From CAZVFX01 sp964626565 (lineage in GTDB: Bacteria > Myxococcota_A > UBA9042 > CAIXZC01), in contig CAZVFX010000032.1 in the NCBI GenBank assembly GCA_964626565.1, positions 1 to 57,740 on the forward strand: a stretch of 57,740 nucleotides of DNA, written 5' to 3'. Made by a program: the position numbers and the translations under genes. Under the pieces are notes generated by a model. The model saw only the letters and a list, made by a program, of their open reading frames with translations. It was not told the DNA's origin and searched no databases. This document shows positions 1 through 8,105 of the stretch, in pieces (position 1 is the stretch's first letter; each line of letters starts with the position of its first letter).

Positions 1-159
1 CGGCCTTTTGTATACCTGCATCTGCCGTTCGGCAGTGAGTACAGGGCATTCACGCTCGTTGCCGGGTGTGCCCTGCGAAGTGGGCGATACAAGATTTGCA
101 TTTCGGCCGGTCTTGATGGCCGGACGAAACAAGGAGCCGAAGGTGACGCTCACTTGTGA

Positions 160-182
160 CTTCTACCGTGTGAAGGTAGAAG
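160..182. repeat. Hairpin just downstream of the signalling operon
   Basis: CTTCTACC (160-167) and GGTAGAAG (175-182) are perfect 8-bp arms around a 7-nt loop, 12 nt past the stop codon at 195. No T-run follows on the minus strand, so a classic intrinsic terminator is unlikely. The arm TTCTACC/GGTAGAA recurs in the palindrome upstream of the same operon (5544-5564). The rest of 1-194 shows no convincing gene. Confidence 0.6.
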
Positions 183-194
183 GCAAACCGGCGA

Positions 195-683
195 TTACCG
201 AATCGAGGAAATTTGGTCGGCCAGCCGCTTCATGACCGCTCGAATCTCGTCCGGAGTGACGGCGTCGGGGACCCACGCCAGGGCGGCGTAGCCTTTCTTT
301 AGAAACTCGAAGCGCCTCAGCTCCCGGGAAAAATCGTAGGCCAGCACTGCGGGCACGTGGTCGAAGCCCGCGGCCTTCACTGCGTTCAACACGAACAGGC
401 CCTGGTTGTTGGCCAGAAACCGCCACGCCCGTTCCGGGTCGCCGTTCTGCTCCCGGGTCGCCTGGGCGTGGTCACCTAGCAGGTCTTTGCGGGGGATCCG
501 GTCGAACCGCATGTCGAGATAGAGCAGGTTCACGCGTTCGCTTTGCAACAGCTCCAACGCTTCCGCGCCGTTGTGGGCCTGCAAGTAACGGGGGCCCGCA
601 ACGAACCGTGACAAGTTGTCCAGGTACTCGTCGCCGTCTTCCACGATGAGCACCGTGAACTCCCCAACCTCGGCTCCGCTCAT
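195..683 (-). CDS. Stand-alone atypical response-regulator receiver protein
   Basis: This 162-residue protein is a single receiver-like domain and the last gene of a four-gene operon. The acidic pair is E15-D16 (LIVEDGDEY) and the probable phospho-acceptor is D57 in LLYLDMRFD. After D57 there is an insertion of roughly 25 residues before the next helix (about 62-95). The usual Thr/Ser of beta-4 is replaced (VLAYDF) and the conserved beta-5 Lys-Pro is absent (ALAWVPD), so phospho-signalling may be altered or lost. The ATG at 683 is chosen because it overlaps the upstream kinase stop (ATGA) and AAGGAGGAG lies just before it; an upstream in-frame start has no such site. There is no output domain, so it probably acts by protein contact or as a phosphate sink for the kinase. 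Receiver fold: good confidence; role: inference. Confidence 0.8.
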   Translation of the reverse strand: MSGAEVGEFTVLIVEDGDEYLDNLSRFVAGPRYLQAHNGAEALELLQSERVNLLYLDMRFDRIPRKDLLGDHAQATREQNGDPERAWRFLANNQGLFVLNAVKAAGFDHVPAVLAYDFSRELRRFEFLKKGYAALAWVPDAVTPDEIRAVMKRLADQISSIR

Positions 684-3508
684 CTGTCTCCTCCTTCCGA
701 TTCGGACAATTCGGTGCGGGGGAACCGTACGACCACTGCCTTGGCCCACTCCCCGGTGAGCGCCACTGCTTCGATGGCACCCTCATATTTGGACACCAGG
801 TCCGCGGCCAGGCCCAATCCGCCCTCGATGAAGCGGCCGCGGATCATCTCGGTGGTGAGCGCTTGCGGCGAGCGGTCTTTCACGTGTAGTGCGACCTTTT
901 CAAACCCGGTAATCATGTCGATCTCTTCTTCTACATCCAGCCCTATCCTGATCTCGCCCTCGGTATGCTGGCGGGCGGAATCCAGCGCGTTGCGTACCAG
1001 ATTGGTGATAATGTCTTCGAACGCCTGGCGGGGTACGGGCATGCCCACCGGCAGCTCCAGGTCCGCGTGGAATACCAGCGGCGCGATTTCCACTCCCCCA
1101 AACGCAGGCTCCCGGCACACGTTCCGGAAGATGCCTTCCAGCAATTCCCGGTCCACCGCCAGCACCCGTAGCCGGTCCAGCAGCGACCGCACTGCCTCGT
1201 AACCCTCGACATTCAGCAGTCTTGCCGCCTGCCTCAGCATCTTCAGCAGTTTTGCACGCTCGGGAGGGGTAAGGATCTCGGCGCGGTACATGAGGGGGTC
1301 GGCTTTCTTCAGCAGGTTGAAACCGTTGAGCAGGGCCGACAAGGCTGCGTCCCGGCGCCGCAGGTTCAGCCTCACTCCGTGAGTGCGGCCGATCTGCTCC
1401 AGTTGCTCCTTGTAGGTCAGTAGTTTCTGGAGCACTGCCTCTTCTTCTCTGGAGCCGAACAGCGCCATGTGGAGGCGGGCCGCCTTTTCCGACGGGTCCT
1501 CGCCCCGCTTCACCGCAGCCACCAGGCCGCTTAGCACCATGGTGTTGTGTTTCAAAACCTCGTGCCGGATGGCCGACAGCACTCGCTGTACTTCCGGCCC
1601 CGACTCCGGGTGGTTGCGCACCAGTGTTTCCAGGTCCACCCCGCCCCTGGACCGACGCCAGAGCAACACCACCGCCAGCAGCAGCAGGACCAGCGGAGTG
1701 GCCAGGGCTACCGCGACGTTGCGCAACCTCTCGCCGACCCTGCGGCGCAACACCTGAGCCTCCGGCTCGTGCATCCTGCTTCCTTCCGATGCCAGATAAC
1801 TGTCCAGCAGGTCGCGAGCGCTGTTGAGCCCGCCCAGGTTCACCAGGTCGTGAGCCCACACCGCAAACTCGGGCTCAGCTCCCAACTCCAGGCGGGCGAG
1901 GTGGAAGAGGGGGGAAGCAAGTCCCAGCTTCCGGGCTTTCAGCAGATGGCGCCGGGCCGGTTCGTCCTCTCCCCGGGAGAGGTGTATGTTGCCCAGCAGT
2001 TCGTGGACCCCGGCCTGGCCGGGCCGTTCCTCCAGCGAAGCCGTCAGTACATCCAGCGCCTCTTCTGAGCGCCCCACCGCGTACAGTATGCGGCCTTCCA
2101 GGTTCAACACCTCAGGGGTCCGTTGGGATTTGGGTATACCTTCCAGAACCGCCATCGCCCCATCGGGCTCTCCCCGCGCCATTAGCGCCCGGACGCGGCT
2201 TAGCGCCTGAACCAGCTCCTTGCCAAGTTCGTCGCGGTGCTCCGGCTTCACGTCCGGCTCGCGGGAAGGGTGGGACAGCACCGCCAGGGGCTCCCGAAGG
2301 GCCTCTTTCATGGCCAGCGCCTGGGTGCGCTCGTCTTCCACCGTGGTCTGGGCCAGCACTCGCTCCACCTCTCGCATGGCCGCGGCCAGGCTGCCTGAAC
2401 CTTGATAGGCCCGCGCCAGTTTCAACCTCAAGCTGGTCCACTCCGGCTTCAATTGCAGCGCGTGAGACAGGAAGAACGCGGCCTGGGACGCGTTTCCGGT
2501 CTTTCCCTTGCCGGTAAGATACAGTTCTCCCAGGCGGGCGTGCAGTTCCGCGTTGCCGTGGTCCACAGCCAGCGCCCTTAGGTAGGCCAGTTCGGCCAGG
2601 TCCGCATGGCCGGCATCGCGCAACACGTCGCCCAGGTTCATTCTCGCTTCGCTGAAATGGGGAGCCAGGCCCAACGCTTCACTCAACAGGCGCTCCGCCG
2701 CCCGTAAGTTCCCCTTGCCGTATTCAATGCGGCCCCGGGTCGCCAGGATACGCGCTGTGGAAGGGATCGACTCCCTTCCCGTAACCCACCCGAACTGACG
2801 GGCCTGGCGCTCTACCTCGATCTGCCAGATGCGCTGTGCCGCCTGGCGGCCCAACTCACCTTCATCAGACACTTTGCGATACCGTTGGAGCGCTTCGTCC
2901 TGCTTGCCGAAGTCCCGGTAGAAATCGCCGATTTCCAGCAGTTTCTCATCCGAAACCTCGCCCATGAATGAGAACTCGCGGTAGAAATGCACGGCCTCTT
3001 CGTACAGGCCTCGCCGGGCTGCGACCCGGGCCTGGCGCAAGATGATGGAAGGTTTATTCCCTTTCATCTCCCGGGCCCGTACCAGCAGCCGGGCCGCTTC
3101 GGCCAGCCGCTCCTCGGGCAATTCCCGCTCCATGAGCAGGTCTACCAGGTTGATGTGGGCAACGTATCGCCCCGGGTCCAGCCGCAGAGTCTCAAGGTAG
3201 AAAAACTCGGCCTGCTCGAAGTTTCCCAACTGGTCGTACAGGTACGCCAGGTTGTTGTTGATCTCAGGGTCGGAATTGTTCAGTTCGTAGGCTTCCTGCA
3301 AGGCCGACAGCGCGGCGGGATAGTCTTTGGTGTGAAAATGGCGCAACGCCTCCTTGTTTCTTATGCGAGCCAGGTTTTTCCACGACTTGTCCAGGTCTTG
3401 TTCGGAAATCACGTCAGTGGCTGTAGTTGTCACGTCGGCCGCGGTCGCATTCCAGGCGATCAAGTGGGCCGCGGCCAGGGCGACCAGACATGCGCCACCA
3501 AATCTCAT
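680..3508 (-). CDS. Periplasmic-TPR sensor histidine kinase
   Basis: The protein has 942 residues. A signal peptide or first membrane segment (residues 1-24, ending near NATAADV) is followed by about ten TPR-like units (roughly 40-570), one hydrophobic helix (about 590-612, LVLLLLAVVLLWRRS), then a cytoplasmic kinase region. The H-box candidate is H649 in IRHEVLKHN. The ATPase N-box is clear (TNLVRNALDSA, about 835), but the G1 box reads VKDRSPQAL and keeps only the Asp of the usual DxGxG. A G2-like EGGLGLAADLV follows. It therefore looks like a membrane sensor in which an extracytoplasmic TPR array senses a protein partner. The ATG at 3508 overlaps the stop of the sigma-54 activator (ATGA), which indicates translational coupling. 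Its partners are most likely the receivers encoded on either side. Catalytic competence is uncertain because of the degraded G1 box. Confidence 0.85.
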   Translation of the reverse strand: MRFGGACLVALAAAHLIAWNATAADVTTTATDVISEQDLDKSWKNLARIRNKEALRHFHTKDYPAALSALQEAYELNNSDPEINNNLAYLYDQLGNFEQAEFFYLETLRLDPGRYVAHINLVDLLMERELPEERLAEAARLLVRAREMKGNKPSIILRQARVAARRGLYEEAVHFYREFSFMGEVSDEKLLEIGDFYRDFGKQDEALQRYRKVSDEGELGRQAAQRIWQIEVERQARQFGWVTGRESIPSTARILATRGRIEYGKGNLRAAERLLSEALGLAPHFSEARMNLGDVLRDAGHADLAELAYLRALAVDHGNAELHARLGELYLTGKGKTGNASQAAFFLSHALQLKPEWTSLRLKLARAYQGSGSLAAAMREVERVLAQTTVEDERTQALAMKEALREPLAVLSHPSREPDVKPEHRDELGKELVQALSRVRALMARGEPDGAMAVLEGIPKSQRTPEVLNLEGRILYAVGRSEEALDVLTASLEERPGQAGVHELLGNIHLSRGEDEPARRHLLKARKLGLASPLFHLARLELGAEPEFAVWAHDLVNLGGLNSARDLLDSYLASEGSRMHEPEAQVLRRRVGERLRNVAVALATPLVLLLLAVVLLWRRSRGGVDLETLVRNHPESGPEVQRVLSAIRHEVLKHNTMVLSGLVAAVKRGEDPSEKAARLHMALFGSREEEAVLQKLLTYKEQLEQIGRTHGVRLNLRRRDAALSALLNGFNLLKKADPLMYRAEILTPPERAKLLKMLRQAARLLNVEGYEAVRSLLDRLRVLAVDRELLEGIFRNVCREPAFGGVEIAPLVFHADLELPVGMPVPRQAFEDIITNLVRNALDSARQHTEGEIRIGLDVEEEIDMITGFEKVALHVKDRSPQALTTEMIRGRFIEGGLGLAADLVSKYEGAIEAVALTGEWAKAVVVRFPRTELSESEGGDR

Positions 3509-5145
3509 CGTCGCAGCAACTCCCGAACCTTGAGGCCCAACTGGTTGAAACGCAAGCGAACTGCCCGGGCCTTGTCGGGGTCTCCCAACAGCGTCTCGGC
3601 CATCGCCGCAAAGTCCCCTTTGGTTTGCTCGAACAGGGTTTGAAAATACTGGCGCTCCACCGAATTGGAGACTGCGTTGAGAGTCTCCTGCGGCTCGAGG
3701 CTGACGTTGATTCCGCCCCCTTCGTGGTCGTCGGCCTTGCCTTTTGCATCGGGGAGCACATAGCCTTCCAGCAAACTGCTCACCAGTCCAGGGTCCACCT
3801 GGAACCGGGGGGAGGAAAGTGGGAGTCCTTCTCTGATCGCATCGGCCACGCCGACGAGTGTGAAGGTGACGATGTTGTGCATGACCATCTGCAGCTCTCG
3901 GACGTTGCCGGGCCAGGAGTGGGCCGCCAGCATCTTCCACACCGGTCCGGGCATGGAGAGCACAATGTCCCCGCTCTCCTTTTTGCCCTGCTTGCGGCCG
4001 ATGACGAGTTGTGCAGAGACTCCGGGGGAAAGCCCCAGGGTTGGTGCGATGCGTTCCTTCAGTTCGGCGTTTTCCGGCTCCTTCAAAGCGGTGGCGACGA
4101 AGCGGCGGGCGAGAAATTCCAGGTCCCCCGGCCGGTCCCGCAGCGGCGGGATCACTACCTGGGTGGCGGGAGAGAGGCGCATATACAGGTCAGGCCGGAA
4201 TTTGTGCTCTGTCACTGCATCGGCCAGGCGGGAGTTGGTCGCCGCGATTACCTTGACGTCCACGTCAATCTCCCGGGTGGAGCCCAAAGGGCGGACGCGC
4301 CGGTCCTGAAGCACCACCAGCAACTGGCGTTGGACGTCGGGTGGGATGTTCTGCACTTCGTCGAGGAACAAAGTCCCGCGGTGCGCGGTTTCGAACGCAC
4401 CCTTGCGGTCCGCGACCGCGCCGGTGTAAGCACCCTTCACCGCGCCAAACAGGTGCGCCGCGACCAGTTCCCGGGGGATGGTGGCCAGGTCCAGGGTCAC
4501 GAACGGGCCGCTGCGACCGCTGTTGGCGTGGAGGAACCGCTCCGCCAGGAACGATTTTCCGGTCCCGGTCTCCCCTTCGAGGATTACGGGAAGACCGCCT
4601 CGCGCGAGCACGGCCAGGCGCCGGCGCAGCGCGCGCATGGAAGGAGCGGAGCCCCAAAGGACCCCCGATTCTTCCACCGCAGACGCCGCCTCCTGCAACG
4701 CCGCGTTGATGCGCACCCGCAACGAATCGAGGTCATCCCCATCCAGAAAATAGGTCATAGACTGAGATTTCAACTCTCCCCCCGCGTCCACCAGGGAGAG
4801 GTCCTCTACGGCCGTGAGCAACACCACCGGCAGTTCCGGAAAGCGGCGGCGAATCTCGTCCAGTATGGCGACGCCCTGGAAGCGTTTGGTGCGGCGCAGG
4901 CTGGTGGACCCTTCCAGCGGCAGCAACCGCTCTTCCGGGACGTCGAAGTGGACATCCAGCAGCACTACATCTACGAGGCGGTGGTTTTTCTCCAGGAACT
5001 CCAGTGCCGACGGCCCGTCGGGCAGCCGGGAGGCTTCCCTTGCGCCACCCGCTTTCACCAGTTGAAACTCGGGCATTCTCTCGGCGACGATGCGGGCGTA
5101 GACCTCTCCGTCATCGACAACCAGCAGTTGTGGCTTACGGCGCAT
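3505..5145 (-). CDS. Sigma-54-dependent response regulator (NtrC family)
   Basis: The protein has 546 residues. The N-terminal receiver has D11-D12 and probable phospho-acceptor D64 (VVLLDVHFD), followed by a long insertion (about 69-90). LLTA keeps the beta-4 Thr, but the beta-5 Lys is not apparent (TYFLDGDD). The AAA+ domain has Walker A GETGTGKS (191-198), the sigma-54 contact loop as GAYTGA (238-243), Walker B TLFLDEV (258-264) and the WPGNVREL motif. The C-terminal end (QTKGDFAAMAETLLGDPDK to the end) has the spacing of a Fis-type helix-turn-helix. It activates transcription from sigma-54 promoters, presumably under control of the TPR kinase encoded next. Its start overlaps the preceding gene by 11 nt and its stop overlaps the kinase start. 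GAYTGA in place of GAFTGA is a known functional variant. Confidence 0.93.
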   Translation of the reverse strand: MRRKPQLLVVDDGEVYARIVAERMPEFQLVKAGGAREASRLPDGPSALEFLEKNHRLVDVVLLDVHFDVPEERLLPLEGSTSLRRTKRFQGVAILDEIRRRFPELPVVLLTAVEDLSLVDAGGELKSQSMTYFLDGDDLDSLRVRINAALQEAASAVEESGVLWGSAPSMRALRRRLAVLARGGLPVILEGETGTGKSFLAERFLHANSGRSGPFVTLDLATIPRELVAAHLFGAVKGAYTGAVADRKGAFETAHRGTLFLDEVQNIPPDVQRQLLVVLQDRRVRPLGSTREIDVDVKVIAATNSRLADAVTEHKFRPDLYMRLSPATQVVIPPLRDRPGDLEFLARRFVATALKEPENAELKERIAPTLGLSPGVSAQLVIGRKQGKKESGDIVLSMPGPVWKMLAAHSWPGNVRELQMVMHNIVTFTLVGVADAIREGLPLSSPRFQVDPGLVSSLLEGYVLPDAKGKADDHEGGGINVSLEPQETLNAVSNSVERQYFQTLFEQTKGDFAAMAETLLGDPDKARAVRLRFNQLGLKVRELLRR

Positions 5146-5530
5146 TTTTTACACCTTCCAGAAGATGGCGGATAGCGTCGGATATTGAGGCAAGATCGTC
5201 CTGGATGTCGGATAGGGGCATGGGCGGTGAGCCGGGGTCGATGTAGATCTCCCAGGCCAGGGCCTGTTTCACCGCGGTTACCAGCGCTCTGAATTCCGGC
5301 ATTCCCCGCAATTGCGGCCCGGCTTCCTGGATGAAGCTGTCCCAGATCTGCTGGGCCGAGAGCACACCGGATGGGCCTCTGCGAGTCTGTAACAGTGCGC
5401 TCTTCAAAGCGGTCCGGTATTGCTCCTCTCCCGCCCCTTCCCCAAGCATGGCCATGGGCAGGCGGATGTATTTTCCCAGGTTGTGCTGCAAGTCGGCCAG
5501 CAGGTCCAGCAACTCGTCTCGATTCTCCAT
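5135..5530 (-). CDS. Small unknown protein leading the signalling operon
   Basis: This is a 131-residue, largely helical, soluble protein with no signal peptide, no membrane segment and no motif I recognise. It begins MENRDELLDLLADLQ and contains a region rich in Leu, Ala and Gln. It is the first gene of the operon and overlaps the sigma-54 activator by 11 nt, so it is probably made with the two-component proteins. It could be an accessory or dimerising factor; the length is too short for a kinase. Its status as a real gene is supported by the tight overlap and by the palindrome and promoter-like sequence immediately upstream. Function unknown. Confidence 0.7.
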   Translation of the reverse strand: MENRDELLDLLADLQHNLGKYIRLPMAMLGEGAGEEQYRTALKSALLQTRRGPSGVLSAQQIWDSFIQEAGPQLRGMPEFRALVTAVKQALAWEIYIDPGSPPMPLSDIQDDLASISDAIRHLLEGVKNAP

Positions 5531-5543
5531 ACCACCACCCCGG

Positions 5544-5564
5544 TTCTACCGTTTAGCGGTAGAA
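5544..5564. promoter_or_regulatory. Palindrome upstream of the signalling operon
   Basis: TTCTACCG (5544-5551) and CGGTAGAA (5557-5564) form perfect 8-bp arms around TTTAG, starting 13 nt upstream of the first start codon (5530). It overlaps the likely -10 element and could be an operator. The arm sequence is shared with the hairpin at 160-182. Confidence 0.6.
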
Positions 5565-5589
5565 TGCCCTTAATGGGACCCGGAAGCAA
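5561..5589 (-). promoter_or_regulatory. Tentative sigma-70-type promoter of the signalling operon
   Basis: Reading the minus strand, TTGCTT (5589-5584), a 17-nt spacer and CATTCT (5566-5561) precede the 131-residue gene. The -10 resembles the TATTCT of the antitoxin promoter at 8064. The -35 match is weak. Confidence 0.4.
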
Positions 5590-5639
5590 CTGGATTGTTC
5601 CGGGTGGAATAGGGCCTGTGGGACGGGGATAGCCGTCCC
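5579..5639. repeat. Two further inverted repeats in the divergent intergenic region
   Basis: CCCGGAA (5579-5585) pairs with TTCCGGG (5598-5604) over a 12-nt loop, and GGGACGG (5620-5626) pairs with CCGTCCC (5633-5639) over 6 nt. With the palindrome at 5544 this makes three dyads in about 100 bp between divergent genes. No T-runs follow. A TACAAT at 5694-5699 could be the -10 of the plus-strand gene at 5731, but no good -35 is visible. Confidence 0.5.
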
Positions 5640-5730
5640 ATGGTGTCCCAGAGGTCCTGCCAGAATATCCGTGCGCTCACGCGCCGCCTCTCGTACAATA
5701 GGTACGCAGGACAAACAAGCAGGAGGTCGC

Positions 5731-7422
5731 ATGGGCAGAAAGCTCCTACTCCTTGCCGCGTTCCTGGCCGCCTGCGGCGGCACCCCTAGCGGCGAGTACG
5801 ATGTCCCTCCGCTCGAGGTGGGGAAGGAGGTTATCACCCCGCCCGGGCCGGTGAAACTGGACGTGCTGTTTGTGATCGAGCATGGCGTGTGGATATTTGA
5901 AGAGAAGGCTGCCCTTGCTGAGGCGTTCAGCCTCTTTGTGGAGACCCTGGGCGCCGCAGGGGAGTTCGACCTGCGGGTGCGCGTCATCTCCAGCGACGCC
6001 TTCAGCGACGCGGGCAAGTTCCAGTACGCTCCGGCGGCGTCTTTTCCCAGCGTCACAATGCACCTCCGGCATTGGCCGTGCGAATTGGATGCAGATTGCG
6101 CCAAGCAATTCGGAGACGGCTGGTCTTGTTCGCCGTGGGGACATCCCGACCTCCTGAACTCCAACTGCTCCATCAGTTCTTCGTGCAGGCGCGACTGCAG
6201 CAGCGACGAGGATTGCTGCAACGACTTCTGCCACACCGAGGGGTGCGGCGAGAACGAGACCTGCATCGCTGAGCAATGCGTTGCTCCCGGCGGGGGCGGT
6301 TGCCTGTCCGAGTGTGGCGATATGGGAGACGGAAGTTATTGCCGGTTGAAGCCCGACACCGCAGGCTGTCCGGAGACCATGCCGGCGGACTGGAGCCCGA
6401 TGGAAGAACCCGAACTGTTCAGGTGCCAGGCAGTATTCCAGCACTCGATGTCCTTCGCCGCCAGTTTGGACCAATGGTTTCGAGCTGCCTGGCTGGCGCT
6501 GGACCCGGAGGGGCCCAACGCTGAGCAATCGGCGTCATTTCTTCGGGATGAGGCCCACCTCTTGCTGGTCTTTGTAGGTGACGAAGACGATTGCTCCATT
6601 GACGAAGACTACTGCGCACCGAGTTCGGCCTGCCAGACCGATGAAGATTGCCCGTGGGCCTCTGAGTGCAGGGAGGATGAGTACTTCTCCGAGCTCACCG
6701 GTAAGAAGAAGAAGCTTTGCTGCGGGTTCATCAAGAAAGACTACGGTAGTCGGTGCGACCTGCTCGGGGAGTTTCGTGGCTCAGAGCACCATAACTGCTT
6801 CTACGATCTCGGTTGCATCGATTGCGGCACCGACGCGGACTGCCCTGAGGGGTGGACGTGCGAGCAAGACAAGAAATGCCGCCCTCCCTGGGACGGCATT
6901 TTTGCCAGCTACCAGAACCCTCCCGGGATGCCGTTGTTTTCACTGTCTCAGGTGAGCGATGTCTATGCCAGGTATCAGTCTCTGAAGGGGGAGTCCGGCA
7001 TGGTTATGGTGGCCGCTATCTCCGGTGATGGCCTGGTGAAGGCTGGCGACGAGGAGTCGTTCGTCTGCGGTGACTGCCTGACCGATCCGAAATACGACGG
7101 TTGCCAGGCGTACCTGGCTCAGAAGGCGTCTGCGACGCCTCATTGTCTGGCCGACCCGAGCGCGGAAGGATGCGAGGAGTTGTATGCTCTCAAGCTGGAG
7201 TGTATCAGGGAATGTTTCTACGCTGCGCGTCAGGACTACCCGAGCGGCGGCGGCTCCTACATTTGCGACGGCCCGTACGGCGCCCAGTCTTTCGGCTCTC
7301 GCTTCGCCCGCCTGGTCGACCTGTTCGGCCCCAACGGCCATTTTGCCAACAGTTGCGATCCGGAAGGGATGGAAAAGGCGATGACCGACATCGCCGGGAT
7401 GGTGGTCTCGGTGGCTAAATAG
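5731..7422 (+). CDS. Cys-rich lipoprotein with a degenerate von Willebrand A-like fold
   Basis: The protein has 563 residues. It has a type II signal peptide with lipobox LAAC and Gly at +2, so it is probably moved to the outer membrane. After the linker, VKLDVLFVIEHGVW lies where VWA proteins carry DxSxS; the metal-binding triad is missing. The block LLLVFVGDEDDCS is typical of secreted deltaproteobacterial VWA proteins and supports the family call. Two Cys-rich inserts (about 130-215 and 290-400) carry motifs such as DCSSDEDCCNDFC and CGTDADCPEGWTC. The ATG at 5731 follows AGGAGG; an upstream in-frame start lacks a ribosome site and would spoil the signal peptide. It ends 8 nt into the convergent MazF-like gene. 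Probably a surface adhesion or binding protein; metal-independent binding is inferred. Confidence 0.8.
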   Translation: MGRKLLLLAAFLAACGGTPSGEYDVPPLEVGKEVITPPGPVKLDVLFVIEHGVWIFEEKAALAEAFSLFVETLGAAGEFDLRVRVISSDAFSDAGKFQYAPAASFPSVTMHLRHWPCELDADCAKQFGDGWSCSPWGHPDLLNSNCSISSSCRRDCSSDEDCCNDFCHTEGCGENETCIAEQCVAPGGGGCLSECGDMGDGSYCRLKPDTAGCPETMPADWSPMEEPELFRCQAVFQHSMSFAASLDQWFRAAWLALDPEGPNAEQSASFLRDEAHLLLVFVGDEDDCSIDEDYCAPSSACQTDEDCPWASECREDEYFSELTGKKKKLCCGFIKKDYGSRCDLLGEFRGSEHHNCFYDLGCIDCGTDADCPEGWTCEQDKKCRPPWDGIFASYQNPPGMPLFSLSQVSDVYARYQSLKGESGMVMVAAISGDGLVKAGDEESFVCGDCLTDPKYDGCQAYLAQKASATPHCLADPSAEGCEELYALKLECIRECFYAARQDYPSGGGSYICDGPYGAQSFGSRFARLVDLFGPNGHFANSCDPEGMEKAMTDIAGMVVSVAK

Positions 7423-7777
7423 AGTTTGCCGGTGCGCCCTTGAGCAGGACGTCTATTCCTTTCAGCACTGCCTGGAGTCGCAACTCGGATATGGTGCCGA
7501 TCTTATCCCCAAGTCTGTCCCGGTCGATGGCCCCTATCTGGCTGACGTTGGCGACGGAACTGCGCGGCAGATTCGCGTCGCCACGCTTGAGGGTGGCGTT
7601 GCCCGGCATCAGCGCCAGCCGCTTCTGAGTCGTCAGGGGAACCACAACCACTGTGTTGATCGCCGACCGGTTGAAGGAGTCGTGCTGGACGACCAACACC
7701 GGCCTTCTGCCCGCAGTCTCGGACCCCGATGCCGGTCCGAAGTTCGCCCAGAATATGTCCCCCTGTTCGACTACCAC
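7415..7777 (-). CDS. mazF: MazF/PemK-family toxin (endoribonuclease)
   Basis: This 120-residue protein has the family layout: GDIFWANFGPASGSE at the start, RRPVLVVQHDSFN, then VVVVPLTTQ and the C-terminal SQIGAIDRDRLGDKIG block. MazF toxins are sequence-specific mRNA interferases held inactive by a cognate antitoxin. The start is a GTG at 7777, overlapping the antitoxin stop by 7 nt, as expected for a coupled module. The protein is full length for the family. Its stop lies inside the 3' end of the convergent lipoprotein gene. Confidence 0.92.
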   Translation of the reverse strand: MVVEQGDIFWANFGPASGSETAGRRPVLVVQHDSFNRSAINTVVVVPLTTQKRLALMPGNATLKRGDANLPRSSVANVSQIGAIDRDRLGDKIGTISELRLQAVLKGIDVLLKGAPANSI

Positions 7778-8034
7778 TCTTCGTTCTCCCCGGAGAGCGG
7801 CGACGCCGTGATCATCTCCTCCGCAATCCGGCGCTGTTCAGCGAGGGCGGCAGGCTGAGCGAACACGCCGTTCAATATGTCGGTGATTTCCTGGTTCCGC
7901 TCTTTCTTGAGGGCCTTTTCGATTGCGTCACGGATGAACCTACTGCGGGATACATTCCGACGTTTCGCGGCGGAGTCGATGCTCTGGAGCAACTCCCCGT
8001 CCATCGAAATGGCTATCTTGTGGGTATGCCCCAT
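7771..8034 (-). CDS. Ribbon-helix-helix antitoxin of the MazF-like module
   Basis: This 87-residue protein has a short beta strand (KIAISMDGELL) followed by helices (VSRSRFIRDAIEKALKKE), which is the RHH/CopG-type DNA-binding fold. The acidic C-terminus (SPLSGENEEW) is the expected toxin-binding tail. It lies directly upstream of and overlapping the toxin gene, under its own promoter. It should neutralise the toxin and repress the operon by binding the palindrome near the -10. The ATG at 8034 follows AGAGGGG. Confidence 0.88.
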   Translation of the reverse strand: MGHTHKIAISMDGELLQSIDSAAKRRNVSRSRFIRDAIEKALKKERNQEITDILNGVFAQPAALAEQRRIAEEMITASPLSGENEEW

Positions 8035-8058
8035 GGTTTGGCCCCTCTTCTTGGTCCT

Positions 8059-8092
8059 ATTCTAGAATACCGGAAGGACATACTAGAGTCAA
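8059..8092 (-). promoter_or_regulatory. Promoter and likely operator of the MazEF-like module
   Basis: Reading the minus strand, TTGACT (8092-8087), a 17-nt spacer and TATTCT (8069-8064) precede the antitoxin gene. The 10-bp perfect palindrome ATTCTAGAAT (8059-8068) overlaps the -10, the expected place for autorepression by the RHH antitoxin. A second CTAG lies in the spacer. Confidence 0.75.
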
Positions 8093-8105
8093 TACCTGTC
8101 CCACC

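Noticed and set aside
160..182. Intrinsic terminator of the signalling operon
   Set aside because: Good stem but no T-run on the minus strand; kept only as a hairpin.
3427..5175. Long plus-strand reading frame opposite the sigma-54 activator
   Set aside because: Composition follows the codon pattern of the minus-strand gene; no domain or ribosome site.
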